The position numbers were made by a program, and so were the translations under genes. The notes beneath the pieces were generated by a model. That model was not told where the DNA came from. It did not search any database and saw nothing but the letters and a program-made list of their open reading frames with translations. From assembly GCA_003554665.1 (NCBI GenBank), contig PWGY01000015.1, positions 1 through 15,976 on the forward strand: DNA of 15,976 nt, read 5' to 3'. The DNA is from Bacteroidales bacterium (GTDB taxonomy: Bacteria > Bacteroidota > Bacteroidia > Bacteroidales > UBA7960). Below are positions 15,291-15,976 of this stretch, piece by piece (position 1 is the stretch's first letter; every line of letters begins with the position of its first letter).

Positions 15291-15370
15291 GACTTCCCTG
15301 TCGGGGTTCTGACCTGCGCTGATGATGGCTTGCGGCTTACCGATAATGCTTTTCTGAAAAAAGACGGTAT

Positions 15371-15402
15371 AAAAAAGCCCGGATCCGTTGTGAATCCGGG
15401 CT
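15371..15402 (-). terminator. Rho-independent terminator of the tRNA-Lys pair
   Basis: On the minus strand AGCCCGGAT pairs perfectly with ATCCGGGCT (nine pairs, nine-base loop) and is followed by six T. It lies four bases past the end of the first tRNA-Lys and ends the leftward tRNA transcript. Confidence 0.9.
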
Positions 15403-15405
15403 AAG

Positions 15406-15478
15406 TGACCAGGCTGGGGCTCGAACCCAGGACCCCATCCTTAAAAGGGACGTGCTCTACCAGCTGAGCTACCTAGTC
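15406..15478 (-). tRNA. tRNA-Lys (anticodon TTT), distal copy
   Basis: The minus strand gives a full 73-nt cloverleaf: acceptor GACTAGG with CCTGGTC (one wobble), D arm GCTC...GAGC, anticodon stem CGTCC/GGATG with loop CTTTTAA, and T arm CTGGG-TTCGAGC-CCCAG. The anticodon TTT reads AAA and AAG as lysine. CCA is not encoded. It is the second tRNA of a leftward pair and is followed by the terminator. Confidence 0.97.
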
Positions 15479-15547
15479 AAAAAAACAGTGAGCGTTTCTG
15501 ATAATAGTGTACATTGATGATATTGTACATTATACCTTAATATCTTG

Positions 15548-15620
15548 TGACCAGGCTGGGGCTCGAACCCAGGACCCCATCCTTAAAAGGGACGTGCTCT
15601 ACCAACTGAGCTACCTAGTC
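15548..15620 (-). tRNA. tRNA-Lys (anticodon TTT), proximal copy
   Basis: This 73-nt gene is identical to the copy at 15406-15478 except for one base in the D loop (RNA position 16 is U here and C there), which leaves all stems intact. It lies 69 bp upstream of the other copy and closest to the promoter. The spacer between them holds two TGTACATT direct repeats and no recognisable promoter, so the two are probably transcribed together. Confidence 0.97.
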
Positions 15621-15684
15621 ATTTCATCGTTAAAAACCGAAAGAACGGCCAACACACAATAATCTATGTGTTTTTTCGAGTGTG

Positions 15685-15715
15685 CAAAGGTACTGCCTTA
15701 ATTATAAAATACCAA
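15685..15715 (-). promoter_or_regulatory. Promoter of the tRNA-Lys pair
   Basis: On the minus strand TTG (15715-15713) and TACCTTTG (15692-15685) are separated by 20 bp, a full match to the Bacteroidota -33/-7 pattern. Transcription would begin near 15678, about 58 bases before the first tRNA. Confidence 0.75.
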
Positions 15716-15750
15716 GTTTTTTGGTAAAAAACCCAGGTGTGAGTAACATG

Positions 15751-15767
15751 TGACCCCGTTGGGGTCA
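15751..15767. repeat. Palindrome with GTT loop
   Basis: TGACCCC and GGGGTCA form a perfect 7-bp stem around GTT. It opens the cluster on the tRNA side. It lacks a T tract on either strand, so it is not a standard terminator. Confidence 0.8.
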
Positions 15768-15771
15768 AACC

Positions 15772-15816
15772 AACCAACAACCGCGCAGCTCCGTCCACTA
15801 CTTTTGGGCAACCGCC
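15772..15816 (+). repeat. 45-bp direct repeat, copy 1
   Basis: This starts with the linker AACCAACAACC, contains the degraded core GCGCAGC followed by TCCGTCCAC, and ends GGGCAACCGCC. It matches 15922-15966 at 41 of 45 positions. Confidence 0.8.
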
Positions 15817-15848
15817 ACCACCCCAAGCCCATGAGAACCAACAACCAA

Positions 15849-15861
15849 GGCGCGCAGCGCC
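15849..15861. repeat. Mini-palindrome with GCA loop
   Basis: GGCGC and GCGCC form a perfect 5-bp stem around GCA, giving the core GCGCAGC. It is preceded by a linker at 15836 and followed by one at 15865. Confidence 0.8.
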
Positions 15862-15877
15862 GCTAACCAACAACCAA

Positions 15878-15892
15878 GGGTGCGTAGCACCC
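15878..15892. repeat. Mini-palindrome with GTA loop
   Basis: GGGTGC and GCACCC form a perfect 6-bp stem around GTA, giving the core GCGTAGC. It follows the linker at 15865. Confidence 0.8.
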
Positions 15893-15902
15893 GTCAACCG
15901 GA

Positions 15903-15917
15903 GGAGGCGAAGCCTCC
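15903..15917. repeat. Mini-palindrome with GAA loop
   Basis: GGAGGC and GCCTCC form a perfect 6-bp stem around GAA. Its centre is GCGAAGC, the heptamer known from DNA biophysics as an unusually stable mini-hairpin. Confidence 0.8.
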
Positions 15918-15921
15918 GACA

Positions 15922-15966
15922 AACCAACAACCGCGCAGCTCCGTCCACGATTTATGGGCAACCCCC
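15922..15966 (+). repeat. 45-bp direct repeat, copy 2
   Basis: This is the second copy of the 15772-15816 unit, offset by exactly 150 bp. The first 27 bases are identical, and all four substitutions lie in the second half. Confidence 0.8.
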
Positions 15967-15976
15967 AGTGCCTCAG

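Larger units (their letters stand above)
15751..15966. repeat. Cluster of triloop mini-palindromes with AACCAACAACC linkers
   Basis: This non-coding stretch runs toward the window edge. It contains three perfect short palindromes with core GCGNAGC (N = C, T, A), two degraded ones with the same core (GCGCAGC at 15783-15789 and 15933-15939), and one GTT-loop palindrome. The linker AACCAACAACC occurs at 15772, 15836, 15865 and 15922. Each intact unit has a GC-rich stem of 5-7 bp and a 3-nt loop, and stem sequences differ between units while loops and linkers are conserved. Conserved architecture with changing stems suggests selection on, or a copying mechanism that recognises, the hairpin. The cluster may continue past the window. 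Confidence 0.85.

Noticed and set aside
15664..15948. 94-residue leftward open frame across the hairpin cluster
   Set aside because: It translates palindromes and linkers into repeated GAARLL-type residues, spans the tRNA promoter, and matches no domain pattern; it is a by-product of GC-rich repeats.
15751..15976. CRISPR array
   Set aside because: The repeats are 11-45 bp and irregularly spaced, the intervals are themselves palindromic and repetitive rather than unique spacers, and no cas gene is present.

Overview
The window reads as a chromosomal segment of a member of the Bacteroidota, probably class Bacteroidia. Several independent signs point there: a PorX-type response regulator carrying a PglZ/alkaline-phosphatase domain, a fused LpxC-FabZ lipid A enzyme, and candidate promoters that fit the Bacteroidota housekeeping pattern TTG-N19..21-TAnnTTTG rather than a proteobacterial -35/-10. 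Lipid A genes show that the cell is Gram-negative, and the cytochrome c maturation genes show that it makes c-type cytochromes. No phage, integrase or insertion-sequence gene is visible. Most genes look like core chromosome.

Layout from left to right. Positions 1-202 are a probable divergent promoter region with the edge of a possible leftward gene. Next is a rightward gene for an exported thioredoxin-fold protein (203-757). It converges with a leftward pair: a GT4 glycosyltransferase (ATG at 3709) followed by an asparagine-synthase-like protein (822-2447), probably for surface or secreted glycan or small-molecule modification. A tRNA-His gene has its own promoter and a strong terminator. Immediately after it a rightward operon encodes ccmB, ccmC, a 51-residue ccmD-like protein and a CxxxY-type ccmE (3953-5910).

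Convergent to that is a long leftward block, read from high to low coordinates: an HD-domain phosphohydrolase (11874-10618), lpxD, lpxC-fabZ, lpxA, a CcmA-like ABC ATPase, and efp (6486-5923). It joins outer-membrane lipid A synthesis (LpxA acylation, LpxC deacetylation, LpxD acylation, plus FabZ supplying 3-hydroxyacyl/enoyl-ACP chemistry) to the probable ATPase of the haem-handling Ccm complex and to translation factor EF-P.

Divergent from the HD gene is porX, then a probable tsaE-ald-like pair. PorX belongs to regulation of the type IX secretion system, TsaE to tRNA t6A formation. The Ald-like protein is a Rossmann-fold relative of alanine dehydrogenase that appears to lack two key active-site residues. 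The right end holds two nearly identical leftward tRNA-Lys(UUU) genes with a shared promoter and terminator. Beyond them lies a non-coding cluster of very short palindromes with GNA triloops, separated by AACCAACAACC linkers, running to the window edge. I consider that cluster and the variant Ccm system (CxxxY CcmE, altered CcmC tryptophan motif, detached ccmA) the least ordinary parts of the window.
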